A stretch of 64,000 nucleotides of DNA from Auriscalpium vulgare (Eukaryota > Basidiomycota > Agaricomycetes > Russulales > Auriscalpiaceae). The translations under genes were made by a program, and so were the position numbers. The notes beneath the pieces are model-generated. The model was not told the DNA's origin. It saw only the letters and a program-made list of their open reading frames with translations, and searched no databases. The stretch is taken from the NCBI GenBank assembly GCA_019915015.1, contig JAHBBC010000023.1, positions 1 to 64,000 of the forward strand, in the 5' to 3' direction. Positions 1 through 11,528 of the stretch are shown here, one piece after another. The stretch's first letter is position 1. Each line of letters starts with the position of its first letter.

Positions 1-910
1 ATAGCGCAGCACGCGCCAACAAGCTTTTGCCTGCTGAATAATCCAGCAGCACGCGGACCACGCGAATGGAAACATCACGTACCCACGGACCAGGCACCAG
101 TCGCAGTTGACGAAGCAGCAGAGGAAGAGGAGTATGTGCTCATGACGGGATCCATAGTAAACGACGATCCCGTGGATATCAAAGAAGCATTAACGCAGCC
201 CGACTGGCCAAAATGGAAAGAAGCGATTGAATGGGAACTCGGACAGCTGGAAAAGCTAGGCACTTATGTCAAAGTCGAGCTTCCTGCAGATCACGATCCA
301 GTTGGCTGCAAATGGGTGCTACGTATGAAACACAACGCAGATGGCAACAAAATAAAATACAAAGCACGTCTGGTTGCACAGGGGTTCTCACAGATACCAG
401 GAATCGATTTCTTCGAAACATATTCCCCCGTGGTGCGACTGGAGACTTTGCAAATGCTATTCGCAATCAGCGCCAAATATGATCGCAAGATTCACATTGT
501 TGACGTTGTTGGCTTATCTAAACGGCGAGCTCAAAGAAGAGATTTATATGAAACAGCCGCCGGGATACGACGACGGGACGGGACGAGTACTACAGCTACT
601 CAAATCTATTTACGGGCTCAAACAAGCCGGCCGAGTCTGGAACGATCTACTCGACACAATCTTTGCGGAGCTAGGGTTCACTTGATTGTTCTCAGACCAG
701 TGTGTATACATCAGACAGCAAGGCAACAATCTTCGGATTGTGGCAGTGCATGTTGATGATATGCCAATTCTGGCAACAGGCACGGAGGCTATGCGCACCA
801 TCAAAGAAGAGCTCAAATCAAAATTCGAGATCTCAGATCTCGGCGAGATCCGACAAGTTGTCGGGCTCAAAGTCATTCGAGATCGCAAGCAAGGCACGCT
901 GAAGATCTCA

Positions 911-1601
911 TACTATCATTGCCCCAGAGTTGAACGGGCCCCAGAGATGAACATCTTGAATATCACTTGCACCACTTGAGCCACAACTCTCAAAATATTC
1001 AAGCACATGTATTTGAATGACTTCCGGATGTTTTTGCTGCTCAGGGGATGTCGACAGTGTGCACAGTTACTGAAAGGGTGAATTTGGGTGTCTGAAGACC
1101 TATATCCACAAAAGTGCGAGACAGTGCGTGCACTGCACCCCGTAAAAATTAATCCACATAATCTTATATACCTGGTGAAGCACTGGATAAATTCTCCGGG
1201 AGGCAATCGGTAGGATTTCGAGCCACAGACGATAAAATGTAGGTGGAGGGTCAACCACTACGATGGAGTGACAAATTAAGGCTCCGACACTTCAGCCACC
1301 TCCCTTCCTGCACGGGTCCGTGACAACGTGCTTGGCTGTATCGTGCCGTGTCGACGGTGACTTTGTGTGACTGATGCTCGGCGAAATAGTTCATCTCTGG
1401 GCCCCCCCTTGAATTTCGAGTGTCCTTCCCGGGAGCCCCCCAAGGACAGAAAATGTCTAGCTAAAAATCCGAAAAAACAAGAATGAGGTAGCTGAGATCA
1501 ATGTGCATACATTTGTGAAATTTTCATGAGAGAAAGAAGCATCACAAAACATCTACGGGCGAAACAGTGAAAACCCGTTCAACTCTGGGGCAACGATAGT
1601 A
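911..1601. mobile_element. Non-autonomous TIR element (TA target) nested in copia pol
   Basis: Bases 911-938 and 1574-1601 are reverse complements over 28 bp with a single mismatch; each arm contains GCCCCAGAGTTGAACGGG or its complement. TA at both extreme ends fits a TA target duplication, as in Tc1/mariner-type elements, leaving an element of about 687 bp at 913-1599. The copia reading frame on the left ends at the first TA and resumes in the same frame directly after 1601, which shows that the block is an insertion. No ORF in it resembles a transposase, so it is presumably mobilised in trans. Superfamily assignment rests only on the TA and is tentative. Confidence 0.75.
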
Positions 1602-2262
1602 GAAATCATTCATCCGGCGCATACTCAAGTGTTTCGGGATGTCCAACGCGACGCCAGTCGCAACGCCTCTAGAGACTAGACCACAACGTGAAGCTCACGA
1701 AGGTTGCGGAGATAGCGGATGCATTGTTCCAATCCAATTATGAATCGGCGATTGGATCTCTCATGTATCCTGTCATCGGCACTCACCCCGACATTGCATT
1801 CACAGTGCAATTCCTTAGTCAATTTAATTCTAATCCGGGTCCCAACCACTGGACAGCAGTCAAGCGCTTCATGCGCTATCTCAAAGGGACGGAGGACTTA
1901 GGGATCGTGTACGGCGGAGAAACCACAAAGAAGCGAGGCATAGTTACCAGCCTTGAGGCTTACTCGGATGCCGATTGGGGAGGAAATTTGGATGACAGGA
2001 GGTCAACTTCCGGTTACATCTTCAAGATTGCGGGAGGCCCGATCTCTTGGAGTTCATAGAAGCAACCGACAGTTGCCATATCCAGTATGGAAGCAGAGTA
2101 CATGGCCCTGAGCCATGCGGCACGCGAGCGGCGAAACGATCTGGATTCGCAGATTCCTCAGGGAATTAGGCGCGCCCATGGACGAGCCGACGCAAATCAA
2201 TGTCGACAACCAGGGCACCATCAAATTTCTGCAGAATCAGACTTTTCACACCCGGAGTAACG

Positions 2263-2391
2263 ACATCCGGCATCATTTCATTCGAGACTGTATTACTTCT
2301 AATGAAGTGTCAGTTGTATACTGCTATCTACATCCGGCATCATTTCATTCAAGACTGTATTACTTCTAACGAAGTGTCAGTTGAATACTGC
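2263..2391 (+). repeat. 67-bp tandem duplication inside copia RNase H
   Basis: The block beginning ACATCCGGCATCATTTCATT at 2263 recurs at 2330 with a few substitutions, a period of 67 bp. Sixty-seven is not a multiple of three, so the duplication shifts the RNase H frame as well as repeating it. The substitutions between the copies show that the duplication is not new. Confidence 0.85.
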
Positions 2392-2499
2392 GCGACCCTT
2401 GACAATCTCGCAGACGTATTTATGAAGGCACTACCTAAGCCGCGTCACCAGGAACTTGTTCAGCGCATGGGGATGCGGTAATCGGGAGTCGAGGGGGAG

Positions 2500-2831
2500 T
2501 GTTGTAGTTATGTAAGCGGCAAGACGTGCTGCGTCATAACCGTTACTCCAAAAGGCAGTTTAACAGATAAGTTATATTCTCTGCCAACCAGCACTATATA
2601 TGTAGCATTTCCTGACCATGCTGTAAGCTGTAGGCTTACAAGTTAGTGGGAGAAGCCACTCGGCGACTCCCGAACATACTAGATTAGATTACTAAGTACA
2701 GTAGATAAGCAAATTCCTAGTCATAGGAATATTCCAGTAGTCTTGTACTTAGGTATAAAGGCTCGTGTTCAGGAGCCGGAATATATCATCTTATTCTCTA
2801 TTTTACTCGTCCTCTACTTGTTTATTCTACA
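2500..2831 (+). repeat. 3' LTR of the copia element
   Basis: Directly after the RNase H stop comes the purine run GAGGGGGAG (2491-2499), the expected polypurine tract, and then TGTTGTAG, a typical copia LTR start. The candidate end is TTCTACA at 2831. A TATA-like CTATATATG lies at about 2594. The 5' LTR is outside the window, so the right border and the target duplication cannot be confirmed. Confidence 0.6.
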
Positions 2832-2926
2832 GTTGGAGGCACCTGTTGTTGTTTACTGTTTGGTGCGGCATTTACTGTAATTTCCTATAGTATGTGCCGC
2901 TGACGAGCCTGACGTCTGGCTCTCAG

Positions 2927-3106
2927 CTAGAACATTGCCGATGGGGTGGTGCTCTGGCTCTGCATCGCGTTGACTTCTTTCACGAGGACGGCGATTTCCA
3001 TGGATGGCACGTCTTGAAGCACGCGATTCTGCCCGCCAATGTACGCGCAAATCTTGGGATCAATGTCGCGGAGAGATATGAGGCGGGCTGTGATCAATGT
3101 GTTGGG
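2927..3106 (-). other. Possible last exon of an unrecognised gene
   Basis: On the minus strand an open stretch of about 58 codons follows an acceptor-like TAG and reads LRDIDPKICAYIGGQN and VLVKEVNAMQSQ before a TAG at 2927-2929. It lies beyond the stop of the O-methyltransferase and 95 bp from the copia LTR. It reads like protein but matches no family I recognise. It could be a fragment left when the region was rearranged, or chance. Confidence 0.25.
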
Positions 3107-3205
3107 CTACGTAGTATCCTGGAAAACCGAACTGTTGCGCTGAGAAACGTGCTGTTTTAGATTGTAGTACACATTGAAGCGAAGTGCGTTATTTCGCGTC
3201 ACGGC

Positions 3206-5139
3206 CTACGCGACGTCGGGCACGAACTCTACCAAGCCCGTCTCCAGGAAGTCCCAGACTTTGACGAAGCGCAGCCCTGCCCGGGCACTTCACGTTAATG
3301 TAGCATCAGCTTCGATGTGCGCTAGAGAGGAGAAAAAATGGAGTCGCACCCGATCGTCTTGAACTCTTCCACCGTGCGCTCGCCTGCGTTCAGGACAAGG
3401 AGCATGCTGATGTCGGAGAAATACGCCCGCAAGTTCCCGTATCCGTAGTTGGGCAGGAGCGGTTTAGGAGCCTTGGAAATCGAGCAAGGACACAAGGAGA
3501 TCAGAAAGCGACAAAGAGCTAGCAGAGAACAGAGACACACGATTTCAACGCCTGCGTCTACAACCCCAGATGCTGACGTGACGCCGGAAGGAAGAATGTA
3601 ATCATCTAACACGGGATGAGCATGCAGACGCTGATTCGAGGTTGACATTGACATACGAATGAGGATACGGCTGCTGGGCTTGGCGCCAGCGCGGATGTTT
3701 TTCAAGATCTTCACGGCATCGTCGTCAGTCCAGTTGTGGATGACTTGCCGGATCTACATAGTCCTCGCAGTCAACAAGTGCAGATAGCAGTGTTCTCGGT
3801 AAGCACAACTGACATAATAAATATCTTGTCCATGTACGGCCTCGTTCTTGAAGAAATCAAAAGGAACGTAGTTGACGCGCTTCTCCGCATTTGCCAAAGG
3901 GTACTCTGCCGCCCAAAGCTACCGCACACAAAAGGCATTAGTTTTATCCAAGATTGGGACGGGGACGCGCGCACCTGCTGTGCCTGCGCTATGACCGGAG
4001 GAAGGTCCTGCAGAGTGAGACGCAGGTTTGGGTACTTCCGCGCGAGCTCAATGGAGACCGATCCGACGCCGCTTGCCACGTCGCAGACCGTTGTGCCCTG
4101 CGGGAGCTCCCGCCACGGGAACTCTGCACGCGGGGCGGTACAGAACGTTCAATCAGACCTGGGGCAGTGTCCCCTTATTCAATGGGTACGCACGATTGAT
4201 TATGCCCTCAATGCCAGTGATAGTGGAAATTCCAGTCATGGCACGGTGGAACCGCTGCATCCCGAGCGCATGTGAGCAATTCACGTCCCATGGATACGAC
4301 TACTTTCTCACCTGGAACGACTTGGGCTACGGGGAGACTGTCAGCGAAAATCAACTTCATTGCTTTGAGCGCGACTCACGTGCTTTGCGAAGAAGTCGAA
4401 CAGGGTGGAGTCGGGCATTTGGTCCTTGATGCCCCAGGACCAAGCCGAACGCCGTGGGTCCAGCGAGTGGCTATATTCCGGATCGACGAGAGAATCGTGG
4501 AAATTGGACACCGCGCATTTATCCATCTCGCAGGAGCGGAATATGACGAGCGCGCTCGTGTCGTTCGAGTCGCGGAGCGTCAGTGACAGCGGGTTGTTAG
4601 CGAAAGTTTGGGGAGCGGCTGTGCGTCGCGATTCAAATCGAGCGGAATGAGATAGGGCGATCGGGCGTACTTTCGCGAAAGCAGTGGGTCGCGGCGAGCG
4701 TGCGCATGACCTTGAGTAACTTGCCCTCGTGGAGTCCGGTCTTCGCCGCGATCTCGCTGACGTGCACGCCTTCCGGGATACCGTATATCACGTCTGCGAT
4801 GCCCGAGTTGGCTGCGACCCCAATGCAGGCAACGTCATTGTTGGCTAGTACACGCTGGTGAATTCATCAGTGTGAGAGACGAGGTCGGGAAATGGCCGCA
4901 CGAACCGTAAACATCGTGGTGGCGGGAGGGGTCAGCGTGATGCTGAGCTGGTGGAACGCGCCTTCGAGGGTGCGCAGCGCCCTCTTGAGCCCTGTCGTGT
5001 CCGTCGGGAGCTGGGGCTCGGTGGAACCGTCGAGGGACGGCACCTCGCAGCCCGCGACCTCATACTCGCGGATGGCGTCCTCAGTAGCAGAGCTGATGAG
5101 GGAAACAAGGCTGCGTAAAACTTCTTTGGGGCTGCCCAT
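3206..5139 (-). CDS. O-methyltransferase, caffeate-type, multi-exon
   Basis: A SAM-dependent small-molecule O-methyltransferase of the COMT-like fungal type, which transfers a methyl group to a hydroxyl of a phenolic or polyketide-like substrate, probably in the cytosol. The start is MGSPKEVLRSLVSL at 5139. Eleven exons splice in frame across ten short GT..AG introns. The products are an N-terminal dimerisation and winged-helix part (GVHVSEIAAKTGLHEGKLLK near 4770), a 15-nt micro-exon at 4312-4326 coding PKSFQ, the SAM motif VASGVGSVSIELARKYP near 4060, and VIHNWTDDDAVKILKNI near 3730, whose histidine is in the catalytic-base position of the family. The end is VKVWDFLETGLVEF with TAG at 3206. 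Length is roughly 430 residues, normal for the family. The substrate cannot be told from sequence. Most individual small ORFs here are exons, so the gene is easily missed without splicing. Confidence 0.85.
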
Positions 5140-5194
5140 CTTGCGAGGTGATAAATCGGCTGGTGAATGGAAGAGAGGGAGTGCGGTTGGCGAG

Positions 5195-5202
5195 ATATTT
5201 AT
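5195..5202 (-). promoter_or_regulatory. TATA-like box of the O-methyltransferase
   Basis: The minus strand reads ATAAATAT about 56 bp upstream of the ATG at 5139. The position is plausible for a fungal TATA element, but the support is the motif alone. Confidence 0.3.
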
Positions 5203-6138
5203 GGAGGACCACTGTCACAGCGCCTGTTCCTAGGATAATACATTCACGGCCACATAGGGCTACATGTGAATGTGCACCTACGCAGAGTAAGGCGGTGTTG
5301 GATCGGCGTGTGCAAGAAGGTGTGGGCCCGCTGCATGTAAGAACAACTAACCTTCGGGTGGATCTACCCTGTCCCAAATTTGCGACGCGAGAGAACTTAC
5401 ATAAAGTGTATCGCAGCGCGTACCATGTCGCCGCAAGTTGCTTGTCACCAGATTCGAAGTTCATAGCGTCCTAGTAGCCATCTGTAGGAGCGCCAGCAGT
5501 CGATGGGCCAGATAGATCAGCTGGCCCATGTCCACCCACTTCTTGGACATACATCGAATGAAGAACCGTCAATCCGGTCGTCCCAAATTCTCTTCGAAAG
5601 CGGCGTCCTCCATGGAGGTATTCGGGGACAGCCAATAAAAAGATAGCCGAACAATGCAATGTGTTCTGCGCCTGCGGGCAACGTCGGGGGAGGTGGGGTC
5701 TGTCACGACGCTGGTTGGCAGTAGGTGGGACGGTGACATCATCTCGGACTTGTCCGGCAGTTCAGTCGGAGCTTTGGCCTGCCGGGCGAGCCGAGTACTG
5801 CTTCAGCCTCTTCGTCAGCGAGCGAGAGAGTTCCCCCTCACATAAACGCGACCACCGCTCATCTACCCTATCGTTTTCTCATAACTCAAGTCTTTGAGAG
5901 AGTTGATTTGATAGATCTCTCGTACATCGCTTTGCTGAGCAGTGGCCCCGTTTCCCCGAGCTTGGTGAGAAGCCTCGCTTCTTCCATGCAAATGTCCCAA
6001 TGATGTACGTGCAGCTTTTAAACCGAACTGGCCGATACCTATTGCCCACATCTGAGGTGTGTACGCCACGAGCCACTGCGTCTCTATGACCTGCACGCTT
6101 AGCATCCCTGCTCTCCTACCTCAGCTCGGCGCGGCGTC
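5203..6138. other. Intergenic, no gene supported
   Basis: This stretch separates two divergently transcribed genes, the O-methyltransferase (-) and an F-box gene (+), and must hold both promoters. The open frames here are short, with no domain, no conserved-looking splice structure and no repeat that I can see. Confidence 0.5.
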
Positions 6139-7259
6139 ATGGCAAAATTGCCTCTTGAAGTGCAAATCATCATCATAGAATGTGTCTATCGGCTTTCCCA
6201 GGCGGAGGCGGTCGACTACGCAACCCTCTGCGCGTGTGCGCTTGTCTGCCGCGCGTGGACTCCCATCGCGCAGCGCCTCCTCTTCCGCCGTGTACCTTCC
6301 GCCGACTCATATCTCAACGGTCGCGACAAGCTGCCCCTCCTCCTGCGCACCCTGCGCACCAGCCCCCACCTCGCCGCGGCTGTCCGCTCCATCTTCCTCT
6401 CAGTGTTTCTTGCCAATGCCACTTCCGATATCTCAGCAGATGTCGAGCTCCTCGAGCTCTGCCCGCACATCCAGAAAGTCTGGGTGCAGGACCTTCTGGA
6501 GGATTACATGTTTTCGGCGCTTGAAGCGCGCCTGCGCGCAATACCGCTGCGCCCCGTGGCCCTTCGCGTATGGGGCGAGCCCTCCTTTCTCGGCCTCTTC
6601 CTGTCGGCGTGGCCAAATATTCGTGTGCTGGAGCTCAGGGGCGCGACACCGTCTGACATTCCCGATGCGCTTCCGCCAATTTCGGCATCCGGATCCCTGC
6701 AGGCGCTGTCTATCAATGACATGGCATGGTCGTTGGTACCCAAAAACGATTTCACTGCACTCTGTGATCTCGAGCTGATCCGCCCTGCGTGGCACGAAGA
6801 CTGGTGGATTGAACAACTGCATCGGTCGAACCTACTCCGCGGGATACACACCCTACGCATCATGGGCTCATTCCCCCCACAAGACGTACTGGAGCGCATC
6901 GCGCGACTGGAAAGCCTCGTGTTCGATAAGCTGCCTGAGGAGGATGTCGTGCTTCCGAGGAGCCTGCGCCATGCGGGGTACCACCCTCAGTATAAATCTC
7001 CGGGTCCGGAGAGGGTGAAGGTGGCGAGCTATGCTGTCGCCGCATTGCGTGCGCTGCCGGATTTGAAGCTTGTCTCTTCCACACGCCTCGCGCAACCGGC
7101 GCAGCTCGCAGCCTTGGAAGAGGTCTGTCGTGACCGTGGGGTGGAGTTTCAGACATATCGTACCCATTACCACTTTCCAGTAAGTCTCATGCGTGATCAC
7201 GTAGCAATGAGTGACTGATCATCCTGCAGAATTCTCGGTGGGATGTCGATTGGATTTGA
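6139..7259 (+). CDS. F-box protein with LRR-like C-terminal region
   Basis: The N-terminus LPLEVQIIIIECVYRLSQ, followed by CALVCRAWTPIAQRLLFR, is an F-box of the kind common in agaricomycetes; it would bind Skp1 and place the protein in an SCF ubiquitin ligase. The remaining ~300 residues are leucine-rich with irregular repeats and presumably select the target. Exon 1 runs from ATG 6139 to 7179. A 50-nt intron (7180-7229, GTAAGT..TGCAG) leads to a 30-nt last exon coding NSRWDVDWI and a stop at 7259. Without splicing the frame would stop at 7218. The same tail architecture occurs in the convergent paralogue at 7856-9102, which is why I favour the spliced end. The target is unknown. Confidence 0.8.
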
Positions 7260-7855
7260 TCCCGCTCCGGTCTCGTTTACGGACTAGGTCATAAAGAATT
7301 CACCCATGAAGCGCACGTACTACACACTGTCACAACATCGCTTCCTATTTCCTGTGCTTACCTTCCGTCGCCTGCTTAGTACTTACAGTGACACAAAATC
7401 TGATGGCGTCCATCCTTCCGTGCTGCGACGTTTCATGTGCAGCTCACTTCGCATCCTCCAATGGCTGCACTGGCACGCGTACGGTCCGCACATTCTCCGG
7501 CGAATCAGCGCCGTGTTGCGCGTAGTCCGCCCCCTGTGGACTCGCCGCGCGGAAACGTTGCTGTAGCCGAAGGCGAGTCTGGCGGTGCCTTGATGAGCTG
7601 ACGTGAGAATGCAACGCTATGATTTGGAATTCGCTGCGTATACTAGTTCTCGTAGATGGTGAAAACTTCGAGCGACGGAAACCTGCGATCGCTGGCCGTT
7701 ATTCTGACCCATATGCAGTGGTCGCCGGGCGATTGTTTTCGAAATTTGAGGTACGAGTAACGACTGCGCCACGCCCGAGATGAATGAACAGATTGTGCAT
7801 AGAACAAATTCGCTCTGACACAGGAGGGGCTGCAGAGAGCAGCGAAATACTCCCC
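7260..7855. other. Convergent 3' intergenic region, nothing seen
   Basis: About 600 bp between the 3' ends of two convergent F-box genes. I see no gene, repeat or RNA structure; it should contain both polyadenylation regions. Confidence 0.5.
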
Positions 7856-9102
7856 CTAGATACCGTCCACATCTATATCACTGAACTGGACAGTCATCAA
7901 CGTACTGGGCTGCACCACAGCTTTCGGTGACTCACCTCAAACACATGCGCGTCACCATAGGTAGCAAAATCCACGCCAGGTCTCCTGCACCCGCTCTCCA
8001 ACATGTCCAACGTTTCCTTGGACAGGTACCGAGTTGCTGTCACCAAACGTAGGTCCGGCACGGCGTCCAGGGCATGCACGAGGTGCTGGATGTTCGTGGC
8101 ATTGACGACGAGGGGAGGCATGCCGGGGCGTTCATATGCGTGGTATCCTACATGTCGCAGAGTCGCGGGCAGCGTGGGCGACACTGCGGGACATGCCTCG
8201 AAAACGAGGGTCTCCAGCCGCGGGCAGCGGTCCAGCACGGCCTGTGGGGGCAGTTCGCCATCGAGGACGAGCGTCGAGAGATTCTTGAGCACGTGTGCGC
8301 GTGTGCTCGTGAAGTCATTGAAACAGCTTGGGTCGTCCCATTTGACGCGGAGCACCGTAAGCTCCCGCAGTGCAGACACGTCGGTGGTGCTTGAGAAGAC
8401 ACAGGGCCACGCAAGGCTCCCCCAAGGGATTCGTACGGCACGGGGGGTTTTCCGAAGCGGGGCCTGCTGACGATATAAGCCGAAGGTTACGTCGAGGCAT
8501 TGCAGGTCGGGCAAGCGGTCGAGGAATGGGGCAAAGCACGCGTCGATGCCGGAAAGCTCCAGGTGCGTGGGGTGTAGGCGGAGTGTGGAAAGACTGTCCA
8601 GCAGGATGGGTATTTCGCGGTCTTCCGCTTGGAACACGAAAACGTGAAGGCGGGAGATGTTGGGGCAGAAAGGGAGCAGGGCGTTGATTGCGGCGGCGGT
8701 GTCGTCAGGATGAGAGAAGAATTTGACACTGCGAACGTATGTCCCAAGGACGGGATTTTCGCTGATGGTCCGCCAGCACTGGGAACGTCGTTCCCAAGGG
8801 ATTGAGTTATCAAAGTGAGCCAACCGGCGGAAGAGGAGTCGCTGAGCGTGGGGCACCCACGCTTTGCAGACAAGCGAGCATGCCAATAGCGTCTTGCGGT
8901 CGATCGCTGTGTGCTGCGAGGCACGATAAACCCAGTCTATGATCGCTACCTGGACGTCGAATGGAAGAATCGACCCTGTAGCACCTGCCACGGTCGCGTT
9001 CAAGTTCTTCATCACTTCTTTCTTGGCTTCCGTCGCCACCTCTTTACACCAGGCCCACATGTGATGATTCCCGGCCTCGTGAGGTGATGCTTCCCTAGAC
9101 AA
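7856..9102 (-). CDS. F-box protein, paralogue of the 6139 gene
   Basis: The long exon (9102 down to 7936) begins MSREASPHEAGNHH and has the F-box at about residues 47-90, with LPFDVQVAIIDWVYRASQ and CSLVCKAWVPHAQRLLFR, nearly the same spacing as in the neighbour. An irregular leucine-rich region follows. A 50-nt intron (7886-7935, GTGAGT donor, CAG acceptor) joins it to a 30-nt exon coding FSDIDVDGI and a TAG at 7856. Intron length, position and the DVD-x-I ending match the + strand paralogue. It has about 45 more N-terminal residues than the paralogue. The role is presumably substrate choice in an SCF ligase; the target is unknown. Confidence 0.8.
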
Positions 9103-9634
9103 CCAATGGTGAGATCCTACGGATTGGGGTCGGATGCAAAGTAGTTACGCACCGAGCAGGAGATATTCGCACAGTGCGTCTACGGCTTGTCAGGACATAA
9201 TCACCCAACCAAAAACGGGGTACGCACAGAGAGGCCGGGCTAGGTTTGGCGATCACAAGACGGCCGTGCGCTAAGAGAGCGATCCACCGAGGATGGGATT
9301 ATCTGATTTGGTCATGGGCATGGTAGGGTTGTTCTTATACAAACGCGGGCGCCATGTCTCAGAATCGGCGCTGCCTTCGAGGCCGACTGATCCGAACGAT
9401 ACCCTGCAAGTGCATAGCTTGCGAAGATGTGCCCTGCCGATCCGTGGTGAGCGTGACAGTCACAGTCCGAGTCGGAGCCGGGTAAGGCATCGAGCAACCA
9501 CAGTGAACAGGTGTAGCCTCGAAGCTACTAGTAGGTTCTGGTGAATGGATTGTATCCTCTTTCAATGAAGCCTGCGTTTATTAGAACCATACTAGAGTAG
9601 ATACACCGACACGACAAACCGCCCACCTGACACA
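9103..9634. other. Intergenic, no gene supported
   Basis: About 530 bp between the start of the F-box gene (-) and the end of the DUF2235 gene (-). It must hold the F-box promoter; I see no other structure. Confidence 0.5.
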
Positions 9635-11528
9635 TCATGAAACATACACCTCCGAACCCTTCGTCCACCGCGCACGCGGCTTGTACTTCAGCTTCTTATC
9701 CGCCTCGCGCAGCTTGACGCTCTCGTGAAACTTCGAGCCATCGGGCACCCACCGCCCGCGGCCAAGGTGGATGCTGCGCGCACAGTGAGCACCGGAAGGG
9801 CAACGGGAAAAGCGCACGCACCTCCACCGCGTGATCCACCTGTTGGTCTTGTCCTGCCAATAGTACTTCGTGAATATGATCTCCAGGATCCACCACAGGG
9901 GATTCTTCTTGAGCTCGTCGTCCATCGGCTGCACGACGTCCTGCGCATCGCGCGGGTCCTCCTCATCTTGCGGGTCCGCTGTCACGCCTGCGCCATTGCC
10001 CTCTCCTACCGGCACGCCGTTTTCAATCGCCAGCCCGGTGAAGAACGGCCCGGCCGTCATCGGGATGTTGAGCCGCGCGAACGCCGCGTCCTCGAATAGT
10101 ATCCCGCACTGCGCGCGTACGACCTCGCGAACCATCCATCGCAGCGGAACGTTCGCGAGTGCGTACGGCGTGTCGTCTGACACAGCGCCGCCGCCGACAT
10201 CTGCGCGCATGTGCGTCAGGGGCAGGGCGCAGTGAGGCAGAGATGGGACGTACCGCTGTGACATCCCGCAAACCAGACCTCCTCGACGTCCGTCGTGTAT
10301 CCCTCCACCGACGGCATGCTCTCCCCGTCGTCCTGCTCTCCGTGGAGTGCCTTGTCCACCGCGCTCACGAGCTTCTGTTTCCCGTTCTCGAGCGCTACGC
10401 CTATGTCCTGCGCGGCGTGCTCGACGTTGAATGGCACATTCTTCGCATGCGCAGCCATCGAGGTTGGCTCGCCATCGGGACTCGGCCGGTGATACAGGTT
10501 AGGGCGGAAAAGCGCGCGGTGCTACGAGAAATCAGGTCAGGGTCACGTGACGCAGAAGGAGCGGAGGAAGAACATGCCTCGTCGAGCGCGAGCGCCTGGC
10601 GGAAGGTCCTGATGGTGGTGTTGGTGGCTACAAATGGCAGGGTGCGCGACATGATGACGCCGACGCTGGCGACGGTGTCCCTATAACGATGACAGCACCA
10701 TCAGAGCCTGTGTCCGCCGATGGGAATAGCGCACGCACCAGACGCCAAGGAACTCGATCGGCACCTCGCGCGAGAAGGTCTGCCTGAAGCCCTCCGCAAG
10801 CGTTGCATTCGCCTTCGTCGACGATGCGTAGATCTTGTACGCGAACGACACTTGCTCGTCATTGTCCTTGCTCAAAAGGCCGACCTGCACGTGGCATCAA
10901 AATCAGGATGTAGAAGAAAGGAAGTGCGCAACCATGAGAAGCATACCTTGTGGAGCATCCCGGCAAGCGCACGCGCCGTGTACGCACCACGCGAGAAGCC
11001 TGCGCAACGTTCGTCCCGCGTGAGGACAGGTGTGGGTAGAGGGGGAAGCCGAACGCACCGAACAGGCAGACCTTATCCCCAGTGTTGTAGTTCTGCATGA
11101 GAAAGCGGTACCCGTCCAGGACGTGTTCGGAGAGATACCACGCGACCGCCTCGTCGAGGATCTTTGCGCCCCAGCGGAATATGGGCTGCACAACACCCGG
11201 CTTGAAATACGTGCCTATCCCCGCCTGCGAGCGCACTCAGTCACCCGGGCAGAGCAGGCACTATGCGAGAGGAGGACGCACTTGGTAGTAGCACATCTGA
11301 TCTTCGATGCGATCCTTCTTGAGCAGCGAGTAGAACTTTACCACGTTCGTGTTCTGTGCGCGCCAAGCAAACCGGTGAGGACCCAGCAGACAGCACAGCC
11401 GAGCTGAGATGGGCACGCACCTGGGTGCCATACTCGTTCGTCGTGCCGTCGAAGCAGAGGACGAGCGTGCGGGGCTTGCGGACCATGACGACGGGGGCCT
11501 GCGATGAGGAGGATGTTGGTTGGGCCAT
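9635..11528 (-). CDS. DUF2235 alpha/beta hydrolase
   Basis: The N-terminus TLVLCFDGTTNEYGTQ is the signature opening of DUF2235, a family with an alpha/beta hydrolase fold related to the Tle1-type phospholipase catalytic domain. After splicing of a 56-nt intron near 11020, the nucleophile elbow reads CLFGFSRGAYTARALAGMLH, with Gly-x-Ser-x-Gly intact. Other family features are YYQAGIGTYFKPG, SREVPIEFLGVWDT and WFAGCHSDVGGG, the last probably carrying the acidic residue and histidine region. Exon 1 is 11421-11528 (36 codons); several short introns follow, and the protein ends SEVYVS at 9635. Length is roughly 470 residues, usual for fungal members. Substrate and location are not evident; there is no signal peptide. 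Confidence 0.85.

Larger units (their letters stand above)
1..2481 (+). pseudogene. Broken copia pol: reverse transcriptase and RNase H
   Basis: Frame 1 from base 1 carries the start of a copia RT, including KWVLRMKHNADG and KARLVAQGFSQ near 310-390. A one-base loss near 505 moves the frame to the LNGELKEEIYMKQPPGY and SIYGLKQAGRVWNDL stretch. A TGA at 683-685 then interrupts it, followed by the VHVDD active-site segment near 745. An unrelated insertion splits pol at 911-1601; the frame resumes as FIRRILKCFGM. A further one-base shift near 1678 leads to SAIGSLMY (about 1748) and SDADWGG (1965). A TAG at 2057 and another shift near 2125 precede the RNase H end LADVFMKALPKPRHQ, which finishes at 2481. 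The TGA probably arose from CGA by C-to-T change. That is inference. Confidence 0.85.
1..2831 (+). mobile_element. Degenerate Ty1/copia retrotransposon (3' part)
   Basis: The left edge of the window lies inside a copia-type element. What remains is reverse transcriptase, RNase H and one LTR at the right end. The order RT then RNase H, with no integrase behind them, is the Pseudoviridae (copia) order. The upstream gag, protease, integrase and 5' LTR would lie left of the window. The coding part is broken by frameshifts, stops, a tandem duplication and an inserted TIR element, so the copy cannot make its own proteins. The right flank is a possible coding fragment and then the O-methyltransferase gene. 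Confidence 0.85.

Noticed and set aside
6182..6899. Long alternative frames on both strands over the first F-box gene
   Set aside because: They are shadows of a GC-rich coding region; only the annotated frame has an F-box and a conserved tail.
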